From: Mycogone perniciosa
Lineage: Eukaryota > Ascomycota > Sordariomycetes > Hypocreales > Hypocreaceae
DNA length: 64,000 nt
Assembly (NCBI GenBank): GCA_025331125.1
Contig: JAOALB010000032.1
Location: 186,001-250,000, forward strand
Direction: 5' to 3'
Both the position numbers and the translations under genes were made by a program. The first letter of the stretch is position 1, and each line of letters starts with the position of its first letter. A model generated the notes under the pieces. It worked only from the letters and a program-made list of their open reading frames with translations, ran no database searches and was not told where the DNA came from. Positions 1-11,329 of this stretch are shown here, in pieces.

Positions 1-449
1 TGGGGTAGAGTCCATCATAGTTGATGTCGCTCTCCTTTGGAGGCGGGACAGGAATTTCTTGGTGATTGCTGGTTCCCGCATCTTTTAGGATGGTCTGAAG
101 ATGGTATTCCTACAGTTACAAGACAACGAGTCAGTATGGACTATATATCCAGGTGAAATGGGACTGCCGAGGCTGATGATGTATATCAACCAACGTCAAC
201 ACCACTAAGTCGGGGACTGGTGATGCCAAGAGATATCACGTGACCATGCACGTGATATCAGAACAGGCGGTGGAAGGGAGAATAGGGGATGAAAATACTG
301 ACATTTTCCTCGGCCTGCTCGACACCGGTCGCGATTTGGTTTTCGGTTGTGATTGACTCATACTCAGTAGCATCGATTTGATCCTCTCTCAGTACTGGCA
401 GAGTGGTTTTGACACTCAGCTTCTTGACTCGGACCTTGCGTGACGACAT
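1..449 (-). CDS. EPL1: Enhancer of polycomb-like protein 1, N-terminal part (runs off the window)
   Basis: Subunit of the NuA4/piccolo histone acetyltransferase; it links Esa1 to nucleosomes. Only the 5' end is present. Exon 1 is 449-303 and opens MSSRKVRVKK, then LREDQID, TENQIATGVEQAEEN. Exon 2 starts at 109 and reads EYHLQTILKDAG...KESDINYDGLYP up to the window edge. The intron (302-110, 193 nt) has donor GTCAGT and acceptor CTGTAG, and joins the two parts in phase 0 inside the highly conserved EPcA segment QAEEN|EYHLQ. The ATG at 449 is the first in frame and matches the family start. The gene diverges from the calcineurin B gene at 1467. Identity rests on recalled conservation of the N-terminal EPcA block, which is strong here; the remaining protein lies outside the window. 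Confidence 0.93.
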
Positions 450-1466
450 GGTGCCAGGGTGGTGAAGGACGGCAGAAAGCCAGCGGAAAATCCGCGAAAA
501 AAAGCGATCAAGTCATAAAGCGAGACATACACAGTCGCCTTCTGATAAAATGACGATGAAAAAGGTGTTGTGGTGGCAGTTCTCGGATGGCCAAACGTTC
601 GCGTTCGATGAGGTGACGTTGGGATTGTTATGCCGCGCGAAGATTTTTCACTGGGGCAGAACGCCTGGAAAATTGCGGTTGTTTGGATGACGCTCTGGCT
701 AAGGCTAAGTCACTCGCACATAAAGTTTAGGTGGTGAGGTACATGGGGCGCTCGGACCACCGCCTCCTTTTGCCTCCTCTCTCCCCTGAAGTCACAGGCA
801 ACCTACGCGCTGAAAGCGGCACTGTGGTGCTAATGACAGAGGAGGCGCGCTCCGGTTGGCTGACAGCTGGCAGCCCAACCAAACACGCACCTTATGCTTT
901 CTTTGAGCCTCCTTTGCCCAATTAATTTGCCGGAGATGCTCCGAAAGCTAAATGCCGCCACATTCTTGAGCCCATTGATTGCACAGCCACAGCCACGGTA
1001 GATATGACGACTTGGCAGACGAGCGTTCATTCATACCGATTGGAGTTTTTAATTTATATATTTTAGATTGACAATAGACTTCAAAGTTTGTATGTGCACG
1101 TTGGAATATAGTAGTCTCTCTGTTGACATTCTATTGTATGCTTGTGAAGTGTAGAAGCCGTCCATATCAACATAAGTAGTAGTAACTACTACTCCTACTA
1201 CTACTACTCCGTACTACTGCTACAATTAAAGATGTGGCTCGTGCACATGGCCACATACCCCTCTAGGAGATCTAAGCAGATAGACCGTTGATATGAGCTG
1301 CAGCCCACCACAACCTACTCCGTACTGCAATCAGCCTTATCGACCATCACCGCCAGCGTTACCTCGACAGCCAGCCTTTCCCACTACACTACAGAAGACC
1401 CGAGGTCTACTGTAATAATCTGGCCATAGAATCTCCGAGGCATCGTTGTGCTGTCTGTCCTTCAAA
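450..1466. promoter_or_regulatory. Divergent upstream region between EPL1 and calcineurin B
   Basis: About 1 kb without a supportable gene between two divergent starts, so it must hold both promoters. It contains CTACTACT repeats running into a TACTCCGTAC-like element near 1185-1216 and another copy near 1316. Just upstream of the CNB1 start is a pyrimidine-leaning stretch. No other signal was recognised. Confidence 0.5.
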
Positions 1467-2288
1467 ATGGGCAACACCACCAGCGCAGTCCTGGACAACA
1501 TCGTCCAGGGGTCAAACTGTTGGCTCCCTCCGTCTGACTTGGCACTCTGTGTCCCTAGCTAATGTTTCGCAGTTGACAGAGAGGAAGTGGACCGGTTAAG
1601 AAAACGGTTCATGAAACTAGACAAGGTACGCATCGAAGACCAAGAATGCTCCATCGGAGCTTTGTGATCCAAATGCGTGCGTGCGACTGACTCTTACCCC
1701 TTTTCGCAGGACAACTCCGGCACGATCGAGCGCGATGAGTTCCTTAGTCTCCCGCAAATCTCCTCCAATCCCCTCGCAACACGGTTCGAGCCCACTACCA
1801 TATTCCCACAGTATTCGGAAAGGAAAAGGGGCGCTGACGTTTGTGGGCAAACAGAATGATTGCCATCTTTGACGAGGACGGCGGCGGCGACGTCGACTTC
1901 CAAGAGTTCGTATCCGGCCTGAGCGCCTTTAGCAGCAAGGGCAACAAGGAGCAGAAGCTGCGGTTCGCGTTCAAGGTCTACGACATCGACCGTGATGGGT
2001 ACATCAGCAACGGCGAGCTATTCATCGTGCTGAAGATGATGGTCGGAAGCAATCTCAAGGACCAGCAGCTGCAGCAGATTGTCGACAAGACCATCATGGA
2101 GGCGGACTTGGATAAGGATGGCAAGATTAGCTTCGAGGAGTTTACGAAGATGGTGGAGAATACGGATGTCAGCATGAGCATGACTCTAGGTGCGTTAACG
2201 GCTTTTTATTATCCTGGTTATTGTTGTTGTTCTTGCTATGGCTCACTCACGATCATGACTAACCGAATACTTTACAGACCAGTTTTAA
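1467..2288 (+). CDS. CNB1: Calcineurin regulatory subunit B
   Basis: Ca2+-binding regulatory subunit of the Ser/Thr phosphatase calcineurin, acting with the catalytic A subunit in Ca2+ and stress signalling. Five exons: 1467-1518, 1573-1625, 1710-1783, 1855-2189, 2278-2288, giving 174 residues, the usual fungal length. Four EF-hand loops are complete: 34-45 (DKDNSGTIERDE), 66-77 (DEDGGGDVDFQE), 103-114 (DIDRDGYISNGE) and 144-155 (DLDKDGKISFEE). The N-terminal MGNTTS carries the Gly2 expected to be myristoylated. Donors are GTTGGC, GTACGC, GTTCGA and GTGCGT; acceptors TCGCAG, TCGCAG, AACAG and TTACAG. The last exon encodes only DQF and the stop. Intron 1 has a GCTAAT branch site near its 3' end. 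The product is one of the most conserved in the window, so the splice model is firm. Confidence 0.97.
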
Positions 2289-3889
2289 AATATTCACTGC
2301 CAGTATGAAGCGAAAAAGGTCTCCGGTAGACCGCAAATACAGTGATTTGGGAGAATAAGTATCATGATAATGAATATTCAAATTCAGCGCGCAGCATGCA
2401 CTCGCATTCAAACGTTTTGCTACATCTAGGTGATATGGCGGGCGATTTCCAGGAAGCAATAGGCTCACTATGTTTGTAGCAACTATGAAACTCATCATGT
2501 CTGGAACATTTGTCACGTTTCAACTCGGCCGAGTTACGAAGACTCCTTGGACCCTAAGACGGCATGATTATCCACGTTGGCGCCCCAAGCCGTATATGGT
2601 GTTTCCCATAACCTCAGACATGATCTTAACTATTGGCCATGTGTGGATTGCGGTGCATTTATCTTCTACTTGCGTCTCGCCCGAGTCGTTAAGAGTCATA
2701 TTGTACTCCTACCGATTTACCGTCTTCAGCTCCATCTCGCTTTCGTCCAACTGGGCATAGAAGTTAAGAGGACAAGTATTACACTAAAAATGGACAAAGG
2801 GCTGGAAAGTGGTTAATTAGCTCTGAGCTCACAGGCTGTCAACCACGCTGAACCTGATCCAGATCAGGAAGGCCACACGCGTTCAAGAATCTACACAGAG
2901 GGCGGTGTTAGATGCGAATTTATCATTCCAACCAATACTGCGCCGATCAAGGAACCGCAATGCCCTGTGGGTTCAAATGGATTTTGAGGTGAGGGTGTCG
3001 AATCGTCACTCAGTTGTATACTTAGTATTCAACCAGTTGGACTCAACTCAAGGTGATACCCTACAAACGATCATAGGCTCTCATGATGTCTAACCGCTCG
3101 TGGAGTACTCTTCGCCGAAAAGCCCATCTCGTGACAGATGTCATCTGCAGGGAAACTTCATGGAGCCGAGGACGAGGACTGCCCCAGCGTGGCTGAGACA
3201 TTGAGCGTCACGATAGCAGATTAAGTGCGAATCCAGTCGTTGTGGTCATCCCGTCCAAGACGGGGTGTGTAGATCGGTTACTTTAGGGGCAAGATCTCAG
3301 GTGTCGAGATGTGGGTGCAAGGGGGTCTCGGAGCCTCCGGGATATCATCAAGCCCCTGCTGGTTGTACATGATCTTGGATCTGGTTGCAGGGCTGTGGAC
3401 CAGTTCCGTATAAAATATATTACTCTGTACGGAGTACATTGTTAACGAATCATTCCAGCTTGTTGGACCCAAAGTCTCATATCGGCCGACACCCGGTTGT
3501 CAGTGCAGCCTCACGCGATCTCGCCTACATGCATGTCTCCCGTCGACAAAGGAACGTCTGTAGCCCGCCGCCACGTCATTTGTTTTACATACATATACTT
3601 GGTCGTGTAAGTATTCGTACCCCGTACATCTATACAAGGATTTTCATACGACCGCCTGAGGAATAAGTAAACATGTGGGAGTGGCGTTGGCAGATATCCC
3701 GATCCAGGGTTCATGACAGCACCATGCAGCATCGGGATATGGTACCACGATCTCAAGGAGGACTTGAGGCTCGAGAGCATGGTAGAGATGCAGACAGTAA
3801 GAGGACTTTGCTGGTTTGTATGGACCGAGCAGGGACTTGGGACGATCCATTTGATCGCCAGCCCCGAGTTAAAGCCATCTCATATCACC

Positions 3890-3914
3890 CCCCCCCCTTT
3901 TTTAAAAAAAAAAA
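3890..3914. repeat. Homopolymer block C9-T7-A12
   Basis: Consecutive runs of C, T and A follow each other without interruption. Such runs arise by slippage and are also where assemblies err. No coding significance was seen. Confidence 0.8.
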
Positions 3915-4052
3915 ATCAATTGTTAAGCCGAAACCGAGGCTCAGAGGTCGAAACAAACAAGTATGGCACAAGTTACCTACTCGTATACTCGTGGAGCAGT
4001 CTCTTCGCCGGGGATGAGGAATTGCTCCTTGTCCATCCCCGAAGTCCGGGAC

Positions 4053-4192
4053 GGGTTAGGGTTCAGATCGGATACTACAGCCTAGGGGTGTATCCTCCCA
4101 AAAGGGTAACTAAGATGGTTGACGAAAAAAGGAAAAGTGGTTTGTGATAAGTGACATCTTGCTGACGAGGGGGGGTTGGAACGGGTTAGGGT
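4053..4192 (+). repeat. Two telomere-like GGGTTAGGGT words
   Basis: ACGGGTTAGGGT occurs at 4051-4062 and again at 4181-4192, about 130 bp apart. The unit matches the fungal telomere repeat TTAGGG but only 1.5 copies are present each time, so this is at most a trace of telomere-type sequence and could be chance. Confidence 0.45.
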
Positions 4193-4253
4193 GATCTGAG
4201 ACACTGAGATGTGATCAGTCATATTAACATCTGACTCGGGGAATCGGAATCGA

Positions 4254-4370
4254 TAGTAGTACTACTAAATACTACTAAGTACGAGCAGTACTCCGTACGA
4301 GTAGTATATACTTGTATCCATCCCAGCACTACTCGTAGTATATACTACGAAGTAGTAGTAGTATCTCGTA
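4254..4370. repeat. Cluster of TAGTAC / TACTCCGTAC palindromes
   Basis: A run of ACTACTA, GTACGAG, TACTCCGTAC, GAGTAGTATATA, CTCGTAGTATATACTACGA and AGTAGTAG units. Much of it is locally self-complementary, so it could fold into hairpins. It belongs to the dispersed palindrome family found throughout the intergenic DNA of this window. Confidence 0.7.
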
Positions 4371-4654
4371 TTGAGACTTCTGTCGATACATGCCTCCTAT
4401 CAAGGTGAGCAAAGGAAAAAAATAATTTGGAGGAAAAAGAAAGAAAACGGGAGTGGGAGGGGATGATGCAGCAGTACGGAGTAGTTCAGATTGCTTGGTG
4501 GTCTGAGAGAATCCGATGGGCGATGGCGAATATGCAGTAAGAGATCGCGAGGACAGATACGGAGTACATACATACGTATATGGATATGTGGGGTAAATGT
4601 CAGGTCATGACGTGCATACGACATGACCATCAGCAATTTCAAATCTGTATTCCC

Positions 4655-4697
4655 TACTCCGTACTTCGTACAAAGTACTACTACTTTGTACGGAGTA
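4655..4697. repeat. Interrupted inverted repeat of the TACTCCGTAC family
   Basis: The left arm TACTCCGTAC (4655-4664) plus AAAGTA (4672-4677) is exactly complementary to the right arm TACTTTGTACGGAGTA (4682-4697). The left arm is split by TTCGTAC at 4665-4671, itself a related unit. The structure suggests insertion of one unit into another. Confidence 0.75.
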
Positions 4698-5355
4698 TTT
4701 TATATTACTATGGTACTTGCAGACATGCTTCATAACCGACACAGATACTACTCGTACGAGCACATACAAAACTGCCGACATGCATCGGCAGAGCAGGGTC
4801 TGAGGCTAACTAACTTACAACGCACATGTCAGGCGTTTCTATCCAGCGCCTTGGGTAATAGCCTGCAGATGCGAACAAAAGCCCCTTGAAGGCCAAAATC
4901 GACAGCACTCGACAACGAGAATGGTACGGAGGACATACATCTCTTCTCCCTCGAATCGCTACCTACGAAGTACAAACACTCCCTACCTTAGTACTAGTAC
5001 GCAACATCGTTTTTATTCCCATGTAATGCTTAGCACTAAGTAATGTATTTATGACTTTGTTTCATCTCTTTCCTCTCCAGAATTGCTTTCGCCTTCTTTT
5101 GATACCATCAAGGGCACTTTGTTCCTTCCGTAGGTGATAGAGCCCAGATGACAAAACGGGCAAGACAGAATAGGCTTTACAATATTCCGTGTCCACGCTT
5201 ATCCTAAAATCTTCCCAGCTCAATTAATAGAGGCATTTCTCTCTTCTTCAACCTTTCGTCCACATCTTTCTTCTTTTTCGCGGGCTTCTCCATTACCCCA
5301 GCTCGGAAGTGTGCACAGACACCCTAGAAACGGACCCTTGCGGTGTCACATCTGC

Positions 5356-5416
5356 GTACTACTACTACTCCGTACTCCGTAGTATTCCGTACTTCGTACA
5401 GACTTGTACGGAGTAC
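5356..5416. repeat. Clustered palindrome units
   Basis: Several copies follow each other: CTACTACTACTCCGTACTCC, GTAGTATTCCGTACTTCGTAC, and GTACGGAGTAC at 5406-5416 in the opposite orientation. Same dispersed family as at 4254-4370. Confidence 0.7.
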
Positions 5417-8298
5417 CTGAACTGGGTTTCACTCCGACTGGCGAGGCGAATACATGCTCTTCCCTCGTGATACCAATTGCTGGAATGGACAGCACACAAT
5501 CAGCCACTCAGCCAGCCACAACACTGCGACCCTTTGCCCATCTCGACTCTCAATTCGTTGGGTTCGCTAGCGACAGTGGGTACACTTTTTGTCCGCCTTG
5601 AAGAGATCCTGCACTCTGAGAGCCCTGATAATCAACAACGAAAAGCAAATAACGATAGGTATAGCTGATGGGTATTGAAAAGCAGTACAAGGACGGAGGA
5701 GCCCGTGGGCAGGGTCACTCACTTCTCAGGTGCTTTTTTTTCTATCCCTTCCCTTACCTTCGGTTAATTAAGGTATTACAATTTCTTTTCTTTATTTGTC
5801 CCTGTACGCTCGGTGTCATTACGGCTGGCTTACGAACCGACCCGGCAAACTCCTCTACATGATCACCGAGGACCTCACGACCAAATCTGTGGGCAGAAGG
5901 TGGCACGAATGTGATGCCTGTTGCTCAAGATGCCTGCCAACAACAACTGACCTGATTAGCTACGTATCGGGGTTCTTTCTTCCAAACATCAGGGATGAGC
6001 AAGACCATGCGTGCACGCATAGTCGTGGCTGTACATCATCATGACGATATGTTACACCATACTCTCGATACACTGTCCACAATAATACACTACTTGCATC
6101 GTTGGACTGGGCACACGAATCGAAACAAACACGGCCGTAGCCGTTATCACACCTTGGTCGAGACAAGGCCAATATCAGACTGTGCATATGACCAACACAT
6201 CATCGCTCCTTTTGGCATGCAAGCATAAACAAGCCCGTGGCCAATCGAGAGACAAGTTAATAATAAACCGCCGTCGACAATTGCCGCAACAACCCTTACC
6301 GCCAGTTGATCTTTCTTTGCCAAAGAGTAGTCCTGCAGATCTCACAGGACCTCCCCAATATTGTCTCCGATATCCATCGGCCAGAATCTATCTGGAAAGG
6401 CCTTTCCAAAAGAAAGTGAAGCTGTTCATCGATTTGAACCCCAGTCTAGTTTCGACGCATTTGGTCTTGTCGGGTCCCTTGGACACGCCCCTCCCAAAAA
6501 GCGCCCCGTCTAAAAATACTCCGCAAAACAGGTACTACTACGAAGTGCTCTACGGAGTATACTATTCGCCATTTCAACTCAAGAGGCAAGCAGAAGGAAG
6601 TGCCCGTACTATCAAACAAACAAAGAAAGCGCCGAACAACCCTCCTGAGCTTACCGACAAGATTGGTCAGTGTAGTACAAATGTAGTATCTACCAATACC
6701 AGTCCTTTTCTCTGTTGACCGAGTTGTAGTGCGATTAGCGGATGTCAACTCCTTTTCCTTGGGGAGGATGCGCAGCATATTGCCCAGCATACCAGTAACG
6801 CTAGGTACATACACTCGCATATGCCAACTCTGTAAATTCCACCGCGATTTCATACATACCTGCATATGCATGGAATACTCAAGTTACTAGATAGTAACGT
6901 GTCGCCTCCGAGTAGGCGCATTAATCTGCAGTGGCAAGGGTTTTGCCCGTATTATGGAATAACACTAGCCTACGCGGCTCGGAAGGCTATCCGTTAAACC
7001 CGCCTAATCATCTCCTTATGTTCTGAGGGCAAGAGTAGTACTCCGTATAAGCATGAATTATACGAGGATCCTGCAATCCTGGTGGGCCCCTATGTCACTG
7101 CGTCTGTCACCGAAACGAGTGCGTCACGTCACGTACATACTGAACTCCGTACATATATGTGCATGTACGAACGACCATGTCTGCCCCCTAACAATGACGC
7201 CCCCAATGAGCCCCCAAACATGTAATCCTAAGCAAGGGGATCTGCAAGCAGCCCAACAAGTCCGCCTTGCTTTCCATTAGGCACGAACAGGCGAGGGGGC
7301 GACGGAGAAGAGAGGGCCGTTGTGTCTCTTCCCGCCTTTCCACCTAGCCCCCAAGGCGCGGTTCATTGCATGACATGTTCATGTTCCCTCTATGTAAAGT
7401 CCGTCTGGAGGGTTGAGGAAACGCCCGCGAGGGCGTCAACCCACCAAGAAACAACCCCGAAAGTCTAGGCTAGATAATACATTATACAAGAAAGTTTCAC
7501 ACACGCCTGGACGCCCAACTCCTTACCGCCCTTTCAGAGAAATCTGGCTTGTAATATAACCAGTGAAGAAGAAAGGGAAAAAAAGCCAACGCCGCTGCCT
7601 GTCTAAAACACTGATTCCCGCGCGCCTTACCCGCTGCCCTACCCATGTGTGTGTACCCATGTTCCCCATTGTCGTACACTCTCGGTCATTCGTCCAGCGT
7701 GATAGCATTGACGTGTGTTTGTGTGTGCGTTTGCAGCAACAGTAGGTATGTGTTCGTGGCCGTTTGTGCATCCTTGTGTTCCCATTCATATCATAGCCGG
7801 CCTGGTATCCGAAAGAGGAGACAAACATATTGGCAAGACGTCAACGCATGCCCCGCTCGATGCGATTCCTCTCACTCCGGTGCCCTCTGGTTTTTCCCTT
7901 CCCATACGCGCCAAAAGATGTGAATAGTCCAGCCTGTGTGCCAAACCCGATAGGGAAAGTCTATTTTAACATCGAACCATTACGATGTATAGAAGCCCAT
8001 GCCCGAAATTAGAGAAGCTGTTTCGTCCCTTCTAATCTCGTATAACACAACCAACAAGCCACCAGTTCGGAAAGGGAGAGAAAGGAGGGAGAGAAAGGAG
8101 GAAAAGATAGGTGACACCATTCCATTCTTTTCGGTGTTAACGTGGCGTAAGGATGGATGTCTCGGTCCTGTTAGCGATGTCGTGCATGATGAGAGTAGGC
8201 GGTGAGTGATTCAGCGGGATCCGCCGCCACTTGCACCGGCTACCTCTTCGGAAGACTCGTAGAGATCAAGGCATTCTTCGAGAACTGGCAGCGAAATG

Positions 8299-9426
8299 TC
8301 AGTCAGTTTCGTTCGAGGTTCCAGGTGCTAGTGGAGATAGCAGCGTACCAGCCTCTATTTGATCCTCCAACACACCGTATTGGTAGTCGACCAATCCATA
8401 ACGTTCGATACCATCGCATAGTCTAATGAGCTCATCGCCCATCTTTTTTATTGTCCCAGGGGACATGAGGGTTTGTGATCTTGATAGCTGTTGACCAGCC
8501 AACATGACTTCCTTTTGTCGAAAACCCAACGCCAGCCAGGCGTGGTTAAAATCGTCCCAGAGTTGGATTCGTTTTTTGTGAAGGTCTGCATCGTCCTGGC
8601 TCAGTCCTGTTGCATGTGTAAGCACCACCGTATCCGATTGTGTCAGCAGTAACTTGGCTCTATACTTACCCAAGTCTGCAACTCGCGGCAAGAGCCAGTC
8701 AGAGATACTCAGAAGCGTCTCGGCGGCACTTTCAAGCGATACTCTCTTGATGTTTTCAAATACTGACCACAGCTGCTGCTGATATTCCACCCACCTCTCC
8801 TGAATACCATTACCGTCGTAGTGTTGGTCGTCTCCCATCGACGTGTCAGCTGCTCCTGTTGCCTGCTGCATCGCGCTTGTTCCAGGTATATTCCCCGTAT
8901 AGTTCATGGGCTGGGTCTGCTGATATACACCGGCGGATGTGCCCGCTGCCTGAGCTGAATGCTGCATGCTCGTAGCAACTGCAGCTCCCGCCTCGGGATT
9001 GAAATATGTTGGCGTGACGTCTGGTGGCATCATCTGCATTATTGTCTGTGGACGTTGCCCAAACTGCTGGGCATCATACACCGAAGTTTGTGTGCTCGGT
9101 TGAGGAACATTGTACATCATACTCGTAGTATAGCCAAAACCTTGTGTTTGCGATCGCGAATCGGTACCGTATTCCGGCCCGTACAAACCCGATGCCGGCA
9201 TGTTTGTCGACGTCGAAAAGGCAGTTACTGGTTCTTGGTAGAAAGTAGGACTGTATGAAGCCGTTCCTCCCATGCCCCTTGGTGTTGAGGGAGATGCGCT
9301 AGATGGGACTGGGCGATATCGTTCGGCAGAGCTACCTGCTGAAGGGCCTTGAAGCGAATATCTCTGAGTGGGAGTGTGATGGATAGGCTGTTCATGCTGC
9401 CTTCTGCGCTGATTGGGGTTGTCCAT
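8299..9426 (-). CDS. Pro/Gln-rich protein of unknown function
   Basis: I do not recognise a named family. Two exons, 9426-8670 and 8606-8299, give 354 residues. The 63-nt intron (8669-8607; donor GTAAGT, a GCTGAC branch-like site, acceptor CAACAG) is a multiple of three and stop-free, so an unspliced reading frame stays open; splicing gives ...RVADLGLSQDDADLHKK, which reads smoothly. The first half is low complexity, rich in P, Q, S, T, G and M (for example PSSASPSTPRGMGG, QQTQPMNY), like activation or disordered regions. The C-terminal 130 residues form a probable helical domain beginning ERWVEYQQQLWSVFENIKR and ending EDQIEAGTLLSPLAPGTSNETD. The start MDNPNQRRRQ was chosen at the beginning of this composition; the open frame extends upstream to 9696 without a convincing protein. 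It sits alone between two 6 kb gene-poor stretches. A regulatory role is possible but only inference. Confidence 0.72.
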   Translation of the reverse strand: MDNPNQRRRQHEQPIHHTPTQRYSLQGPSAGSSAERYRPVPSSASPSTPRGMGGTASYSPTFYQEPVTAFSTSTNMPASGLYGPEYGTDSRSQTQGFGYTTSMMYNVPQPSTQTSVYDAQQFGQRPQTIMQMMPPDVTPTYFNPEAGAAVATSMQHSAQAAGTSAGVYQQTQPMNYTGNIPGTSAMQQATGAADTSMGDDQHYDGNGIQERWVEYQQQLWSVFENIKRVSLESAAETLLSISDWLLPRVADLGKYRAKLLLTQSDTVVLTHATGLSQDDADLHKKRIQLWDDFNHAWLALGFRQKEVMLAGQQLSRSQTLMSPGTIKKMGDELIRLCDGIERYGLVDYQYGVLEDQIEAGTLLSPLAPGTSNETD

Positions 9427-11292
9427 GCCCCAGCGGGCGCTGTCTTCGGGGCTCTCTCCTGTTGAGCCCTCCCGATGCGCCGGGGGCAGTGATACCGGAG
9501 ACGGGTAAAATTGGGCCAGGATGAATGCTTTCTTGGCCGACGAATCGGCCAGGGACCGAATATGTACGATATCCAAAAAAGGATTCTGAAGCAAACGAGT
9601 GATGCAAGCGGAGATCCCTGTGCAGTTACCTTGAAACGTGTGGATGTGTGGATCAGGTGTGGTAGGGCGCCATATAAGTGTAATTGTAGTGGTCAAGGTT
9701 GAAGATAGTCTGAGTTATTTCTTCTTGTGGTGGGTGGGAAAGATGTCGTGCTGGTAAAACCCGGGAATTTCGATGATTTCCTTTCCTAGCGGGGGGGGGC
9801 GAGGAGCAGTTGTTGGCTGGGGAAGAAGTCGACATCAACCAAACGCCTATCCGGGAGATTCTCTATGACGGACAGACGGTCTGGACGGCGCCGGAGGTAT
9901 TGCCAATCAGATCTGGAGCCAATCTTTAGGTTCCACAACTATGCCTAGCTCAAGACTCCTTTAAAAATTCACCAGTTGTCCGCAACAAATGGACCAAGTG
10001 ACTCGTAAGAGTGCGAGGGCAAATGGTTGGAAGACCTGTTATAAGAATTGGTACTGGGAGAATCCCGGACAAAAGATGCCGCGCACGCTTCCGGCATGAC
10101 AAACTTGCCCTGCCGGATGTGATAGAGGGACTCTGGTCACAGAGGCACACGAGCTGCCCAGATCAGATTCGTGTTAGCAATGAACCTATTTGTCGGTTTA
10201 AGCAGTACGCCGAGAGCTGTAACTTGGCTATGTAGTTGATAACGCCGGAGTGGAAGAGAAAAAAACAGAATCTTAACTCAGATTCAAGGCAGTGGGGGAC
10301 GAGGTTGAGGAATAACTAACCACTAAAACGGATAAAGCCTGTAAGAGAGGACGGCCGAAGGGTATTTGGCGCGGCCGGAGGAGTCGTCGGGGTCTTATAC
10401 CGAGAGGAACTAGTTTGAGAAGGCCGTTCGCACGTCTAGGTCCGCGCTAATAAAAAGAGAGGGAAGCAGGAGTCAGAGAGCAAGGAGACTGGGATGGACA
10501 GATGTATGTACTGTGTGCCTATAGGTAGTACGGAGTACATGTAAGCTGTGGCCTCACCCCGAACAGGCTTGCGGGAGCAGAAGTAGGGATGATATTAGTG
10601 GTAAACGGGGGAAAACCACAGAGAGCATGGCCTAGACTGACCAAGACACACACACCATCGATGGCGTTGAACTTGACACAGAAGCACGGCCAGCACGGCC
10701 CAGCCAGGATGCCCACCGTCGTAGCACTCTGTACCTTACGTTGGTCCTCAACAAGACAAAGCCAGGCCGAACAAAAGGCTAGAGCGATGGAGCTGGGGGC
10801 TAGTCCACGAGGCTAACGACGAAAGCTTGGAGGGTTCGACTCGGGTTGACCTTTGATCTACATGCGACCACCTCCACTAAGCGCATAACCCCCGGTCCGG
10901 CATGGTGGTAAAGAGGCGCTGTTGGAGAAGGGCGAGCCGAGGACCCTACTGTGCGTAGAATAAGAAAGTGGAGGGGAACCAGAGGAAGAGAAACAGTGAG
11001 AGGGAAATGTCGCCCGTCCACTTGGCTTTGTGGCTTATAATTGGGGTCACAAGAGTACATTGGTACGTGGTCCAAAACAAACAGCAAAACGGAGACCTGA
11101 TGCGGCTGCCGTCATGAATAAGATACAAAAAAGGAACGGTTTCGAGGGCATGATTGGATGGAGTTGGCTTGGCTCTCGGGCATCCTCTTTTTCCTGCCGA
11201 GACTTCTGCCTTCGACACCCACGAATGCCATTCCTGTTCTGTCGCTTGTTGGGCATCAGCACGGTGTCCGAGCATGCCGTACCTTGTCATGC

Positions 11293-11295
11293 ATA

Positions 11296-11329
<34 letters not shown>
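11293..11329. repeat. (AT)n microsatellite
   Basis: Alternating TA/AT over about 37 bp with one internal CAT interruption (ATATACATATAT). Confidence 0.85.

Larger units (their letters stand above)
2289..8298. other. 6 kb gene-poor intergenic region
   Basis: No gene could be supported between the calcineurin B stop and the 3' end of the minus-strand gene at 8299. Reading frames are short, have no family resemblance and no coherent splice partners. The stretch is rich in TACTCCGTAC/GTACGGAGTAC palindromes (near 3423, 4286, 4471, 4561, 4655-4697, 5356-5416, 6519-6560, 7036, 7144), a C-run/T-run/A-run at 3890-3914, two GGGTTAGGGT telomere-like words at 4053 and 4183, and a GGGAGAGAAAGGA tandem at 8071-8100. 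It may contain untranslated regions or non-coding transcripts; I see no tRNA or rRNA. Confidence 0.5.

Noticed and set aside
6425..6445. GATTTGAACCCC, a possible B box on the minus strand
   Set aside because: No matching A box upstream on that strand and no cloverleaf could be drawn.
6182..6718. 178-residue open frame on the plus strand in the first gene-poor stretch
   Set aside because: Composition and order are random-looking, no family blocks, includes a TACTACGAAGTGC palindrome unit within the frame; treated as a chance frame.
10820..10870. AGGGTTCGACTCGGG resembling a tRNA T-arm (B box)
   Set aside because: No A box, anticodon arm or acceptor stem at proper distance.
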